Source of the DNA: Gillisella taibaishanensis
Lineage (GTDB): Bacteria > Pseudomonadota > Alphaproteobacteria > Rhizobiales > Rhizobiaceae
Direction of reading: 5' to 3'
Assembly (NCBI RefSeq): GCF_001938985.1
Contig: NZ_MKIN01000015.1
Location: 1-64,000 of the forward strand
Length of the DNA stretch: 64,000 bases
Below, in pieces: positions 49,719-59,087 of the stretch (position 1 is the stretch's first letter; each line of letters starts with the position of its first letter). Below the pieces are notes generated by a model, which ran no database searches, was not told the DNA's origin, and was given only the letters and a program-made list of their open reading frames with translations. The position numbers and the translations under genes were made by a program.

Positions 49719-50659
49719 GCAAGAGAACAGACCTGACGGGACGACGTCGCTCGTCGCTCGACTGGCTGCTCTGGTGCACGGCCGGAACCTTGGCTTTTGC
49801 CGCCCATGCCGGCGCCGTCGTGCTGATGCTGCAGCAGCCGGAAGAGCCGCCCGCCGGCAGCGCGCCGCCTGCGGCCGTCATGATAGAGCTGGCACCGGAG
49901 CCGGAAGCAGCCAAGGTCGAGGAAACCCAGATAGCGCCCGATCAGAAGGATGCCGAGGAGGTGAAATCGGAAACGGCGGAAAAGCCGCCGGAGCCGGTCG
50001 AGCCACCGCCGGAACCCCAACCGCCACAGCCGCAGCCTGACCCGCAACCACAAGAGCCGACTCCGCCTGAAAAGGTTGAGGAACCACCACCTGTGCCTGA
50101 GATGGCAGAGGTTCAACCCGGGCCGCCGCCGGTAGAGGAGCCGAAGCCTGTCGAAGAGCAGGTGACCAAGGAACTCGACAATGTCGAAGTGCCGCTGCCC
50201 CTGACCCGCCCGGTGCAAAGGCCCGTCGAGACCAGGGAGGCCCCGACCAAGAAGAAGCCGGCAAAGGTCGCGCCACAGAGCCCTGCTCAAAAGGCCCAGC
50301 GCGAGGCGAAGGCTGAGGTGACCCAATCGGATCGCACCGCGGCATCGACAACCAGTTCCGGTCTTTTTTCATCCACAGCGACGCCGCAAAAATGGCAGTC
50401 GCGCCTCCAGGCTTATCTGGAACGACGCAAGCGCTATCCGAGTGAATCGCGCGCCAACAAGGAGGAAGGCACGGTTTCCATCCGCTTCCAGATCGACGAC
50501 AGCGGCAATGTCCTGTCGGCCTCGATTTCGAGGTCCTCGGGCTTTGCCAATCTCGACCAGGCGGCCTTGGACGCGATCCGCCGCTCCTCGCCCGTGCCGG
50601 CCCCGCCGCCGGGTGTCAACAAGACGATCAACGTGCCCATCCGCTTTGATCTGAGATAA
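49715..50659 (+). CDS. tonB: TonB energy transducer
   Basis: A 314-residue protein: a basic N-terminus and membrane anchor (LLWCTAGTLAFAAHAGAVVL), a long Pro/Glu/Lys-rich spacer of about 130 residues that spans the periplasm, and a C-terminal TonB domain (RLQAYLERRKRYP ... GTVSIRFQIDDSGNVLSA) that contacts the TonB boxes of outer membrane receptors. No TonB-dependent receptor gene is in the window. The stop lies 17 bases from the end of a convergent gene. Confidence 0.94.
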   Translation: MSKRTDLTGRRRSSLDWLLWCTAGTLAFAAHAGAVVLMLQQPEEPPAGSAPPAAVMIELAPEPEAAKVEETQIAPDQKDAEEVKSETAEKPPEPVEPPPEPQPPQPQPDPQPQEPTPPEKVEEPPPVPEMAEVQPGPPPVEEPKPVEEQVTKELDNVEVPLPLTRPVQRPVETREAPTKKKPAKVAPQSPAQKAQREAKAEVTQSDRTAASTTSSGLFSSTATPQKWQSRLQAYLERRKRYPSESRANKEEGTVSIRFQIDDSGNVLSASISRSSGFANLDQAALDAIRRSSPVPAPPPGVNKTINVPIRFDLR

Positions 50660-50676
50660 AACGAGGCTCTATCGGT

Positions 50677-51783
50677 TCAGGCGGGCAAACTGCCCGCCGT
50701 CAAAAGCAGGCGCTCGGCTTCGGCCATCATCAACGGGCCAACGCCCTTGATGTCATCTGGGTTCAGGGCTTCCGAGAGATAATAGGACGGCGTGCCGTCG
50801 CGATAGACCCCGCCGAAGCCGCCAAGGCCGGCTACGCAGCAGATATCCTGCAACAGGATACGGCCACCCGCATCAGGCCGCATCGCATGATCCCGAAGGC
50901 TCTGCAGCGCGGCAAGCCCAACGGTGGCATCTGCTCCGGAAATCCTGAGGCGCGCCGCCTTCAGAAAAGCATAGGCAAACATCGCCGTAGCAGAGCTTTC
51001 GGGATAGTTGCCCGGCAGATCCTGCTGGTCGATCACCTGCAGCCAGCGTCCGTCATTGGTGCGAAGTGCGGCAAGGCGCGCAAGCAGGGCCGATAGCTTT
51101 TCGGCCAGCCTGTCGCGACCGCTGCCCAACGGCACATGCTCGAAAAGGTCAATCATCGCCATGGCCAGCCAGCCTATGGCCCTTGCCCAATGGGCAGGCG
51201 AAAGCCCAGTTTGCGGATCGGCCCAATCCTGTAGCCGCTCTTCATCATAGCCATGCCGATAAAGCCCGCTGACTGCATCTGCGGTGAGATCGAGGGTGAC
51301 CAGCAATTCTTCGAGCGCATCCGCGACCATCTCAGGCGCATCGACAAAAAGGCCGTACTCGGCCTTGAACCCGAGCCCCATATAAAGTCCGTCCAGCCAA
51401 ACCTGATGCGGATAGCGCAGCTTATGCCAATAGGGTCCAGCGGCAAGGCGCGGATGGCTTTGCAACTGCCGCGCCAGACGGTCGGCGGCGATGCGATAGC
51501 GCTTATCGCCGCCCTGCCGCAGCAGGAAAAGCAGCGCCCGCCCGGGCAGGATATTGTCGATATTGTATTCGGTTAGCACATAGTCCTGCATCCGCCCTGC
51601 TTCATCCACCTGCGCATCGACGAGACGCTTCAGATGCGCGGCCCATCGCGGATCGCCGGTCGCTACATCCAACGCCATCAACCCGGCATAGAGGCAGCCA
51701 TCCTCATAGCACCAGCTACCGCCCTTGTAGGGCTGGTAATCGCGGGCATAGGCATCGAAATAAACAAGCAGATCAATAGTCAT
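50677..51783 (-). CDS. Glycoside hydrolase family 88/105 (unsaturated glucuronyl/rhamnogalacturonyl hydrolase-like)
   Basis: A 368-residue cytosolic (alpha/alpha)6-barrel enzyme. WLDGLYMG in HQVWLDGLYMG carries the catalytic Asp of GH105, and ARAIGWLAMAMIDLFEH, LLQDICCVAG and SYYLSEALNPDDIKGVGPLMMA are family segments. Such enzymes hydrolyse the 4,5-unsaturated uronate left by pectate or polysaccharide lyases. The ATG at 51783 has a GGGAG site and begins MTIDLLVYFDAYARDY; an open frame extends to 51888. A GGCGGGC/GCCCGCC hairpin overlaps its last codons and may end the tonB transcript. No lyase or sugar transporter lies next to it. Confidence 0.85.
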   Translation of the reverse strand: MTIDLLVYFDAYARDYQPYKGGSWCYEDGCLYAGLMALDVATGDPRWAAHLKRLVDAQVDEAGRMQDYVLTEYNIDNILPGRALLFLLRQGGDKRYRIAADRLARQLQSHPRLAAGPYWHKLRYPHQVWLDGLYMGLGFKAEYGLFVDAPEMVADALEELLVTLDLTADAVSGLYRHGYDEERLQDWADPQTGLSPAHWARAIGWLAMAMIDLFEHVPLGSGRDRLAEKLSALLARLAALRTNDGRWLQVIDQQDLPGNYPESSATAMFAYAFLKAARLRISGADATVGLAALQSLRDHAMRPDAGGRILLQDICCVAGLGGFGGVYRDGTPSYYLSEALNPDDIKGVGPLMMAEAERLLLTAGSLPA

Positions 51784-51904
51784 GGCAGGGCTCCCAGGCG
51801 GCACGTCACCCGTTTCCTCCCGGCGGCGTGCAGGGGCAAAGTCATCCGCCCTGCCGCCATTGTCAATCGTCTTGCCGAACGCTGTCACACGGTCTGGGCA
51901 TTCT

Positions 51905-52063
51905 TTACTTGCGCAGGATCACCCAGATCGCATGAATAATGCCCGGCAAATAGCCGCACAAGGTGAGAAGAATATTCAGCCAGAATTGCAACCCCAGGCC
52001 GACTTGAAGAAAAACGCCAACCGGCGGCAGGACGATTGCCAGCAAAATACGAATGATATCCAT
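51905..52063 (-). CDS. YqaE/Pmp3 family membrane peptide
   Basis: A 52-residue hydrophobic protein with two membrane helices: MDIIRILLAIVLPPVGVFLQVG and LNILLTLCGYLPGIIHAIWVI, both classic Pmp3 features. Family members are induced by salt, cold or other stresses and affect membrane potential in yeast and plants. The ATG 52063 follows an AAAGGATC stretch. No GGAAC promoter is seen upstream. Confidence 0.9.
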   Translation of the reverse strand: MDIIRILLAIVLPPVGVFLQVGLGLQFWLNILLTLCGYLPGIIHAIWVILRK

Positions 52064-52148
52064 GAAAGATCCTTTCTCGTGTTCACATATCTCTCCAGAA
52101 ATGGGGATCACGACAAAAGGATCCATAGAATGGATCATGAAATTTTCG

Positions 52149-53210
52149 TTAGACGCTGCCGACAGTCTTGCTGCGCAGGAGCATGCCATAGAGATCACGC
52201 GGCTCGTCTGGATCGGCCAGCAGATCGAGTTCCGCATAAAGGCCAGTCTCGGTCAGCTTCGCGCGCACATAGCGCAGCGCCGAAAAATCCTCGATGGCAA
52301 AGCCGACGGAATCAAACAGGGTGATCTGGCGCGAATCGCTGCGGCCCAAGGCGCGGCCCGTCATCACCTCCCAGAGCTCCGTCACCGGATGATCCGCTGG
52401 CATCTGCTGGATTTCGCCCTCGATCCGGGTCTGCGGCGGATATTCGACGAAAATGTCAGAACGGCTGAGAATGTCGCGGTGCAGCTCGGTCTTGCCGGGG
52501 CAGTCGCCACCAACAGCGTTGATATGGACGCCGGGGCCAACCATGTTGTCGGTGAGGATCGTTGCACATTGCTTGTCGGCGGTGACTGTCGTGATGATAT
52601 CGGCACCCTCGACCGCCTCCTGCGACGAGGTGCAGAGCGTGACGTCTAGACCGCTGCCGGCCAGATTGCGGCGGCATTTCTCACTGGCGCTACGGTCGAT
52701 GTCGTAAAGCCTCAAATGGGTAACGCCGCATAGCGCCTTGAAGGCGAGCGCCTGAAATTCCGCCTGCGCGCCGTTGCCGATCACCGCCATCGTGTGGGAA
52801 TCGGGCCGGGCCAAATATTTGGCCGCCAGTGCCGAAGTCGCGGCGGTGCGAAGCGCCGTCAGAATAGTCATTTCCGAGAGCAGCATCGGATAACCATTAC
52901 CCACATCAGACAGCACGCCGAAAGCGGTCACGGTCTGACGCCCCTGCCGCATGTTTTTCGGATGACCGTTGACATATTTGAAGCCATAGAGCGTGCCGTC
53001 GCTGGTCGGCATCAACTCGATCACGCCATCGCTGGAATGCGAAGCAATGCGCGGCGACTTGTCGAAGATCTCCCATCGGCGGAAATCCTCCTCGATGGTG
53101 GCGGCGAGCTCGATAAGAAAACTCTCGACCCCCACCCGCCAAACCAGCTTCATCATGTGATCGACGCTGACGAAGGGGACGATATTCAGATTGGCGATCG
53201 CAGTCATCAT
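52149..53210 (-). CDS. Ornithine cyclodeaminase
   Basis: Converts ornithine to proline and ammonia with bound NAD. The 353-residue protein is of normal length; the Rossmann motif is AVIGNGAQAEFQALAF, and RTAATSALAAKYLARPDS precedes it as in the family. The start overlaps the arginase stop by four bases, so the two genes form an operon turning arginine into ornithine, urea and then proline. The divergent Lrp-type regulator is the likely activator. Confidence 0.92.
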   Translation of the reverse strand: MMTAIANLNIVPFVSVDHMMKLVWRVGVESFLIELAATIEEDFRRWEIFDKSPRIASHSSDGVIELMPTSDGTLYGFKYVNGHPKNMRQGRQTVTAFGVLSDVGNGYPMLLSEMTILTALRTAATSALAAKYLARPDSHTMAVIGNGAQAEFQALAFKALCGVTHLRLYDIDRSASEKCRRNLAGSGLDVTLCTSSQEAVEGADIITTVTADKQCATILTDNMVGPGVHINAVGGDCPGKTELHRDILSRSDIFVEYPPQTRIEGEIQQMPADHPVTELWEVMTGRALGRSDSRQITLFDSVGFAIEDFSALRYVRAKLTETGLYAELDLLADPDEPRDLYGMLLRSKTVGSV

Positions 53211-54139
53211 GTACTCCCGGCAAAATCGCGCGTGGGGCGGTCCATGACCTGCCGTCCCATCAGGCTGGCGGTCAGGTCGGCCATCAGGATGGCCGTACGA
53301 CCCCGCTCGTCGAGGAAAGGATTGAGTTCGACCAGATCGAGGCTGGTAACGAGGCCGCTGTCATGCAGCATTTCCATCACAAGATGCGCCTCGCGAAAGG
53401 TAGCGCCACCGGGCACCGTGGTGCCAACGGCCGGCGCGATCATCGGATCGAGAAAATCGACATCGAAGCTGACGTGCAGCAAACCGTTTGCCGCGCGGAC
53501 CTTGTCGATAAAGCTGCGCAACAGCACCGCCACCCCGTGCTCGTCGATCATCCGCATGTCATGCACTGTCATCTCGGTGCGCTTCAGCGCCGCCCGCTCA
53601 GCCGGATCGACGCTGCGGATGCCGATCATTGCCATGTGGGCGGGATCGACGGCCTTGGCGAGATCAGGAAAATAGCCGGAAAAACCGGGCTGGCCGGTGA
53701 AATAGGCGACAGGCGTGCCGTGCAGGTTGCCGCTCTCAGTGCTGTCGAGCGTATGGAAATCGGTATGGGCGTCGAGCCATAGTACGAACAGCGGGCGCCC
53801 CTGTTCCACCGCCCGCCGCGCCAAGCCCGGCACCGTGCCGGCCGATAGCGCATGGTCGCCACCAAGAAAGATCGGCATGGCCGCCGCACTTTCGAGATAA
53901 GAAACTTCCGAAAGCGCTTCGATCCAGGCGACCGTCTCCGGCAGGTGATGCACGGCCGGATTGGGATGCGTGAGGGCTTTGAACGGCGCTGGCGCGATAT
54001 TGCCGAGATCGGTCACGCGATGACCAAGCTCTTCCAGCATCGGGGCGAGGCCCGCGATGCGCAGCGCGCTCGGGCCCATCTCACAACCCAGCCTGCCTGC
54101 CCCGATCTGCAGGGGAACTCCGATCAACGTCACGTCCAT
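53207..54139 (-). CDS. Arginase
   Basis: Hydrolyses arginine to ornithine and urea. The 310-residue protein shows all three Mn-binding motifs: FLGGDHALSAG, LWLDAHTDFHT and HVSFDVDFLDP. N-terminus MDVTLIGVPLQIGAGRLG is typical. ATG 54139 follows AGGAGAC; the frame is open to 54250 but crosses the regulator gene start. It is the first gene of the arginine-degradation operon, in the arrangement known from Agrobacterium (arcA-type) and other rhizobia. Confidence 0.93.
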   Translation of the reverse strand: MDVTLIGVPLQIGAGRLGCEMGPSALRIAGLAPMLEELGHRVTDLGNIAPAPFKALTHPNPAVHHLPETVAWIEALSEVSYLESAAAMPIFLGGDHALSAGTVPGLARRAVEQGRPLFVLWLDAHTDFHTLDSTESGNLHGTPVAYFTGQPGFSGYFPDLAKAVDPAHMAMIGIRSVDPAERAALKRTEMTVHDMRMIDEHGVAVLLRSFIDKVRAANGLLHVSFDVDFLDPMIAPAVGTTVPGGATFREAHLVMEMLHDSGLVTSLDLVELNPFLDERGRTAILMADLTASLMGRQVMDRPTRDFAGST

Positions 54140-54217
54140 GTGCGTCTCCTGTTCTAGAATATAGTCAACCACCTGATACCGGCGATTTGAACGATATAGA
54201 TTGGCAATTTTATCGAT

Positions 54218-54706
54218 ATGGCTTACCGTTATGGCAGTTTTATTGCTCAAAATGGAAAATCAGTGGACGATCTTGACGAAAAGCTGATCACGCTGCTGCG
54301 CCATAATGGCCGGCGCAGCATTTCCGACCTGGCGCTGGAAGCCCGCGCCTCGCGCGCCACGGTCAGGGCCCGGCTGGAGCGGCTGGAACGCGACGGCACC
54401 ATTCTGGGCTATACCGTCATCCTGCGGGCCGACACTGTTGACCTCGGCGTGCGTGGCATCATGATGATCGAGATCGAGGGCCATGTCACCGACAAGGTGA
54501 TCCGCGCCCTGAGCGGCTTTCCCGAAATTTCCGCCATTCACTCCACCAACGGTCGTTGGGACCTGATCGTCGAGCTCGGCGCTGCAACGCTGACCGACTT
54601 CGACGGCGTGCTGCGCCGCGTGCGGCTGGTGCCTGGCATCACCAACAGCGAAACCAGTCTGATCCTCTCGACACCGCGCTCCACTCGGGCGAGGCTGTCG
54701 CCGTGA
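54218..54706 (+). CDS. Lrp/AsnC family regulator, likely of arginine catabolism
   Basis: A 162-residue regulator with a winged helix at the N-terminus (SISDLALEARASRATVRARLERLERDG) and a RAM ligand-binding domain. It is divergent from the arginase-cyclodeaminase operon across 78 bases, the classic position of an arginine-responsive Lrp activator such as ArgR-type/PutR-type proteins in this family. The ATG at 54218 gives an extra 15-residue N-terminal tail; GTG 54263 would begin at DDLDEKLITLL and cannot be excluded. Confidence 0.88.
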   Translation: MAYRYGSFIAQNGKSVDDLDEKLITLLRHNGRRSISDLALEARASRATVRARLERLERDGTILGYTVILRADTVDLGVRGIMMIEIEGHVTDKVIRALSGFPEISAIHSTNGRWDLIVELGAATLTDFDGVLRRVRLVPGITNSETSLILSTPRSTRARLSP

Positions 54707-54840
54707 GTGCGGGCATCACTCCAGCGGCCTACGCCGCTGTAGCACTTTAATCTGCTGCATGATTTTTACCTTAACTCGATCCAGACCCAAGGTGGAAATT
54801 ATGCAGTAATGACAACGCAGAAAACCAAAAAAGGGGAACC

Positions 54841-55608
54841 ATGACAGATCGATTGAAGGGAAAAATTGCCATCATTTCCGGTGGTGCAACCGGCATGGGC
54901 GGCGCGGCTTCGCGCCTGTTTGCTGCTGAAGGCGCTAGCGTCGCCATCATCGACCGCAACGGCACCGAAGCCGAAAAGACGGTCGCGGACATCCGGGCGG
55001 CTGGCGGCATAGCCGATTTCTGGGTGGCTGACGTCTCTGAAGAAGCCGCCGTGCAGAGCGCCGTCAAAGGCGTTGAGGACCGGTTTGGCCCCGTCACCGT
55101 GCTGTTCAACCATGCCGGCACGATCGTCATCAAGCCATTTCTCGAAACCACGCTTGAGGAATGGGACTGGCTTCACGCGGTCAATGTCCGCTCGATGTTT
55201 CTGATGACGCGGGCGGTGCTGCCGGGCATGATCGCCGCGGGCGGCGGATCGATCGTCTGCACCTCATCAATCTCGGCAGTGGCGGCAACGCCGATGGAAG
55301 TGCTCTATGATACGACCAAGGGCGCGGTGCATATGTTCGCCCGTGCGATCGGCATCGAATTCCGTGATCGCAACATTCGCTGCAACGCTGTCTGCCCCGG
55401 CTTCATCCGCACCCCGCATGGCCTTAAGGAAGTGGCGGAACTACAGGCGCTCGGGGTCGATGTCTCCGATGCCGCCATCGCAGCTCAGCAAGGCCGGATC
55501 GGCGAGCCTGAAGACGTGGCCCGCGCCGCACTCTATCTCGCCAGCGATGAATCCCGCTTCGTCAACGGTGTGCACCTCTTCGTCGATAACGGCTTTACCG
55601 CCATCTGA
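54841..55608 (+). CDS. SDR family NAD(P)-dependent oxidoreductase
   Basis: A 255-residue classical short-chain dehydrogenase. Cofactor motif SGGATGMGGA, the NNAG motif reads NHAGT, catalytic Ser in CTSSISAV and YDTTK with Tyr and Lys follow. The C-terminus (ASDESRFVNGVHLFVDNGFTA) is typical of Gly-rich SDRs. Substrate unknown; similar enzymes use sugars, polyols or steroids. It stands alone, with a strong terminator downstream, and precedes the fructose locus without an obvious link. Confidence 0.88.
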   Translation: MTDRLKGKIAIISGGATGMGGAASRLFAAEGASVAIIDRNGTEAEKTVADIRAAGGIADFWVADVSEEAAVQSAVKGVEDRFGPVTVLFNHAGTIVIKPFLETTLEEWDWLHAVNVRSMFLMTRAVLPGMIAAGGGSIVCTSSISAVAATPMEVLYDTTKGAVHMFARAIGIEFRDRNIRCNAVCPGFIRTPHGLKEVAELQALGVDVSDAAIAAQQGRIGEPEDVARAALYLASDESRFVNGVHLFVDNGFTAI

Positions 55609-55641
55609 CATCGGCCCTTTTGGGGCATGGGCTCCAAAAGG

Positions 55642-55675
55642 AAGAGGCCGTGCGAGCATGCCCGCACGGCCTCTT
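55642..55675 (+). terminator. Intrinsic terminator after the SDR gene
   Basis: AAGAGGCCGTGCG (55642-55654) pairs with CGCACGGCCTCTT (55663-55675), perfect 13-bp stem followed by T. Because the A-rich side precedes it, it may also serve the convergent fucU gene. Confidence 0.88.
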
Positions 55676-55751
55676 TCGGCGCAGCCCCTTGATGCGAGGC
55701 CGCCGCCATTTGCAGCTGCAGGTCCACCATTGCAGCTGCCACAACCAAGGG

Positions 55752-56183
55752 TCACTTAGGGTATATCACGCCTTTCTTAAGAATGACATTGGCATAAAGC
55801 CGTGGTTCACTGGTTTGCACAACTGTATGTGCGGCCTTGACCCGAGGATAAAAATCCGGCCCCAGCAGCGGCACGACCGGCTGCTTCGGCTCATGGGCAG
55901 CGCAGCAGGCAATGATTTCCTCATGCACCGGATCAAGCGCATCGCGGTCCTTGCCGACAGTGGAGCGGAAAATTGCTTCCGGCACGAAATCGTCGATTGG
56001 CAGAACGGACAGGATGGCATCCAGAACAGGGATGAGGCCTACCCCATCGAGACGCACCAAGCGGCGCGCATGTTCGAGCCCCGGATAATTGCCATCGACA
56101 ATGGCAATTTCATCGCCATGCCCCATGGCGCGCAGCGTCGACAGCAATTCGGGATTAAGGATGGGGTTGAGACCCTTCAACAT
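55752..56183 (-). CDS. RbsD/FucU family sugar mutarotase
   Basis: Interconverts ring anomers of sugars such as fucose or ribose. The 143-residue protein has the family N-terminus LKGLNPILNPELLSTLRAMGHGDEIAIVDGNYPG, with the His of MGHGDE in the active-site region, and ends LYANVILKKGVI. Its ATG directly follows the stop codon of the ROK regulator gene, so they are co-transcribed. In this locus it likely helps present a fructose or other pentose/hexose anomer to metabolism. Confidence 0.9.
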   Translation of the reverse strand: MLKGLNPILNPELLSTLRAMGHGDEIAIVDGNYPGLEHARRLVRLDGVGLIPVLDAILSVLPIDDFVPEAIFRSTVGKDRDALDPVHEEIIACCAAHEPKQPVVPLLGPDFYPRVKAAHTVVQTSEPRLYANVILKKGVIYPK

Positions 56184-57413
56184 TTACGCAAGCTCCTTGA
56201 ACAACACATTCTGATCCAAAAGATAGCGGGAAAACAGCGGTAGGCTGGCACCGCCAACCGAACGCGCCTGATGCCCCACTACCCCTTCGACGATTTCGGG
56301 CATCAGCACGCCCTGCAGGTCGAGGTCGCCGCAAGCGTCGCGGATCGCCTCGACCAGCCTGTGGCGCACCCATTCGGGAAAGCCGCCATCGATGACGGCG
56401 GCGGAAAAATCGATGATCGAGGCGGCGGCCACGATGGCCTGAGCCAGCGCTGCGGCAGTGTCGCGGATCCAGATCTCCAGCGGCTCGCCATAGTCCACCC
56501 AGTCACTGGGCGAATACCACAGGGACTGGCTATCCTGTCCATAGTCGCGCAGCAGGTTTTCCAATACGAAGATCGAGGCGACCTTCAGCAATTGCACCGT
56601 CTTGCCGTCGCGCCTTTGCACCGGCAGCGGGCCGACGGCACCCGCCGTCCCGGTGCGCCCGGAAAACAGCGAGGAATTGAGCACGATGCCGCCGCCAACG
56701 AAGGAGCCGAGAAAGAAATAGACGAAATCGGGATAATGCGGCCCCACCCCGAACACCAGTTCGGCAGCGCAGGCGCTGGTGGCATCGTTCTGGATGAAAA
56801 CCGGATAGGCGATCCGGGCAGCAACATCGCCTTTCAGGTCGGTCTCGCGCCAGACATCCATTTCCTCGGCCGGCGCGCCGGTTTCCTCGGCCCAACTCCA
56901 GAGCTCGAACGGTGCGGCTATGCCGACGCCAGCAATGCGCGAACGCTCTGCCACTGACAACCGGCCTTCTATATCGGAAATACCGTCGACGATGAAATCC
57001 AGCAGCAGGCCGGGCATCGGATAAGGATAGGTGCGGCGCACCTCGTGACGGATCGTGCCGACGAAATCCATCAGCACCAGATTGGCGCTACGCCGGCCAA
57101 TCTTGACGCCAAAGGAATAGACCGCATCAGGATTGAGCCGCATCGGCACCGAGGGTTGACCAACCCGACCGCGCACGGGCTCACCGCGCACCAGAAGCTT
57201 TTCACGCTCCAGAACCCGCATGATGACCGTGACCGTCTGTGCGGAAAGGCCGCTGCGCCGTGCTATTTCCGCTTTGGACAAGCTGCCATGCCGGCGCACG
57301 AGCGACATTACCAGCCGCTCATTATAGGCGCGCACGCCAACCTGGTTGGCACCGCCGCTCGTCTCGAGGGCAGCGGACGGCATGGCCGACCCCGCATTCG
57401 TTCCCTCAGTCAT
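56184..57413 (-). CDS. frcR: ROK family transcriptional regulator of the fructose locus
   Basis: A 409-residue ROK regulator: an N-terminal winged helix (SLSKAEIARRSGLSAQTVTVIMRVLE) and a sugar kinase-like C-terminal domain (GVGIAAPF, IQNDATSACAAEL). The ROK zinc motif CxCGxxGC is absent at its usual place, so this is a regulator and not a kinase. It sits upstream of and divergent from frcBCAK, as frcR does in Sinorhizobium meliloti. ATG 57413 follows GGGAGGA; the open frame extends to 57482. Confidence 0.85.
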   Translation of the reverse strand: MTEGTNAGSAMPSAALETSGGANQVGVRAYNERLVMSLVRRHGSLSKAEIARRSGLSAQTVTVIMRVLEREKLLVRGEPVRGRVGQPSVPMRLNPDAVYSFGVKIGRRSANLVLMDFVGTIRHEVRRTYPYPMPGLLLDFIVDGISDIEGRLSVAERSRIAGVGIAAPFELWSWAEETGAPAEEMDVWRETDLKGDVAARIAYPVFIQNDATSACAAELVFGVGPHYPDFVYFFLGSFVGGGIVLNSSLFSGRTGTAGAVGPLPVQRRDGKTVQLLKVASIFVLENLLRDYGQDSQSLWYSPSDWVDYGEPLEIWIRDTAAALAQAIVAAASIIDFSAAVIDGGFPEWVRHRLVEAIRDACGDLDLQGVLMPEIVEGVVGHQARSVGGASLPLFSRYLLDQNVLFKELA

Positions 57414-57867
57414 CGACCATCCTCCCAGCCCGTCCGCCCTCGCGCCATTCCGCTGGACCTGAACGGGAATTTCGGAAGCCACTCTCCCCCATCACACGTG
57501 AGGGGTTAGCCGCCATCTCATTGTTTTTCTTCACCCGCCAGGATGATGGATCATCCATTTATCCGGCGAAGCGTCACGGGCGCAAACCAGACTTCGATCC
57601 GTGGCAGACCCAACAAGCCCGCCATTTTCGCCGTTGAATATCAGCACCACAGCACCGCGATACAGGCCCTCCTGCCCGTTCACGATGGCGCCAAGCATGC
57701 CACAGCGAATTAATAATTCAACTCGATTTATTTATTGACAGGGTAGTAGATTAGTGTTTTCTTTGTCCCCGGAAGCATGGGGGGCCAACACGGGAGAGGT
57801 GATGGACCATGCGAACCGGACAGCCCCTTAAGCGGGCTCGTTCATCTTTGTCCTTGGGAGGATCCAT
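57414..57867. other. Divergent promoter region of frcR and frcB
   Basis: A 454-base non-coding stretch. A palindrome GAATTAATAATTC lies at 57707-57719, in an AT-rich zone just before a TTGACA box at 57735-57740 that suits a -35 element of the frcB promoter; no clean -10 box follows. The palindrome is a candidate operator for the ROK regulator. A GGGAGGATC-like ribosome binding site precedes frcB. Confidence 0.5.
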
Positions 57868-58893
57868 ATGAAGTCCAATTTGATCGGCGCCACGCTTGGC
57901 GCCCTGGCTCTTGGCGTTGTCTTTTCGTCCGGCGCACATGCCGCTGACGTGTCAGCTTGCCTGATCACCAAAACCGATACCAATCCCTTCTTCGTCAAGA
58001 TGAAGGAAGGCGCGACCGCCAAGGCCAAGGAACTGGGCGTTACGCTGAAGTCCTATGCCGGCAAGATCGACGGCGACAGCGAAAGCCAGGTTGCAGCGAT
58101 TGAAACCTGCATCGCCGACGGCGCAAAGGGTATCCTGCTGACCGCTTCCGACACCAAGGGCATCGTTCCTGCCGTCAAGGAAGCACGTGATGCCGGCCTT
58201 CTGGTTATCGCCCTCGACACCCCGCTCGATCCGGTCAACGCCGCCGACGCGACCTTCGCTACAGACAACCTGCTTGCAGGCAAGCTGATCGGCCAGTGGG
58301 CTGCAGCAACGCTCGGTGACAAGGCCAAGGACGCCAAGGTTGCCTTCCTCGACCTGACGCCTGCTCAGCCTTCCGTCGACGTCATGCGCGACCAGGGCTT
58401 CATGATCGGCTTCGGCATCGACCCGAAGGACCCGACCAAGATCGGCGACGAAAGCGATCCGCGCATCGTTGGCCATGACATCACCAACGGCAATGAAGAA
58501 GGCGGCCGTACGGCCATGGAAAACCTTCTCCAGAAGAACCCGAACATCAACGTCGTTCACACGATCAACGAACCGGCTGCTGCTGGTGCTTACGAAGCCC
58601 TCAAGGCTGTCGGCAAGCAGAAGGACGTGCTGATCGTGTCGGTTGACGGCGGTTGCCCTGGTGTGAAGAACGTCAAGGAAGGCGTTATCGGCGCCACCTC
58701 GCAGCAGTATCCGCTGATGATGGCCGCTCTCGGCATCGAAGCGATCAAGAAGTTCGCCGACACAGGCGCCAAGCCGCAGCCGACCGCTGGCAAGGACTTC
58801 TTCGACACCGGCGTTTCGCTGGTCACCGACAAGCCGGCCAAGGGCGTTCCGTCGATCGACGTCGCCGAAGGCATGAAGAAGTGCTGGGGCTGA
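57868..58893 (+). CDS. frcB: Fructose ABC transporter substrate-binding protein
   Basis: A 341-residue periplasmic sugar-binding protein with a signal peptide (cleaved near AHAADVS) and the family 2 periplasmic binding fold ([60 protein letters not shown]). It resembles FrcB of Sinorhizobium meliloti, the high-affinity binding protein for fructose, mannose and ribose. First gene of frcBCAK. A strong hairpin follows immediately. Confidence 0.93.
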   Translation: MKSNLIGATLGALALGVVFSSGAHAADVSACLITKTDTNPFFVKMKEGATAKAKELGVTLKSYAGKIDGDSESQVAAIETCIADGAKGILLTASDTKGIVPAVKEARDAGLLVIALDTPLDPVNAADATFATDNLLAGKLIGQWAAATLGDKAKDAKVAFLDLTPAQPSVDVMRDQGFMIGFGIDPKDPTKIGDESDPRIVGHDITNGNEEGGRTAMENLLQKNPNINVVHTINEPAAAGAYEALKAVGKQKDVLIVSVDGGCPGVKNVKEGVIGATSQQYPLMMAALGIEAIKKFADTGAKPQPTAGKDFFDTGVSLVTDKPAKGVPSIDVAEGMKKCWG

Positions 58894-58916
58894 TAAGCAC
58901 CTGACATTGCATAACG

Positions 58917-58940
58917 GAAGGGCGGCTCAGGCCGCCCTTC
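58917..58940 (+). terminator. Intercistronic hairpin between frcB and frcC
   Basis: GAAGGGCGGC (58917-58926) pairs perfectly with GCCGCCCTTC (58931-58940) around TCAG. With little T tail it is likely a leaky terminator or 3'-end-stabilising hairpin that raises FrcB over FrcC and FrcA. Confidence 0.75.
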
Positions 58941-59087
58941 TGGTAAGCGCTTTCCGCAACCGAGGGTACGGAAGAGTAAGCGCAGGTTGAATAATGAAAA
59001 TCTACAATGCCGCAGGCCTCCGTCGGCAATTGGTGCTACGGAAGAGCCCGGCCCTCACCTCTAAAGAGGTCTACGGGAGGAAAACCG

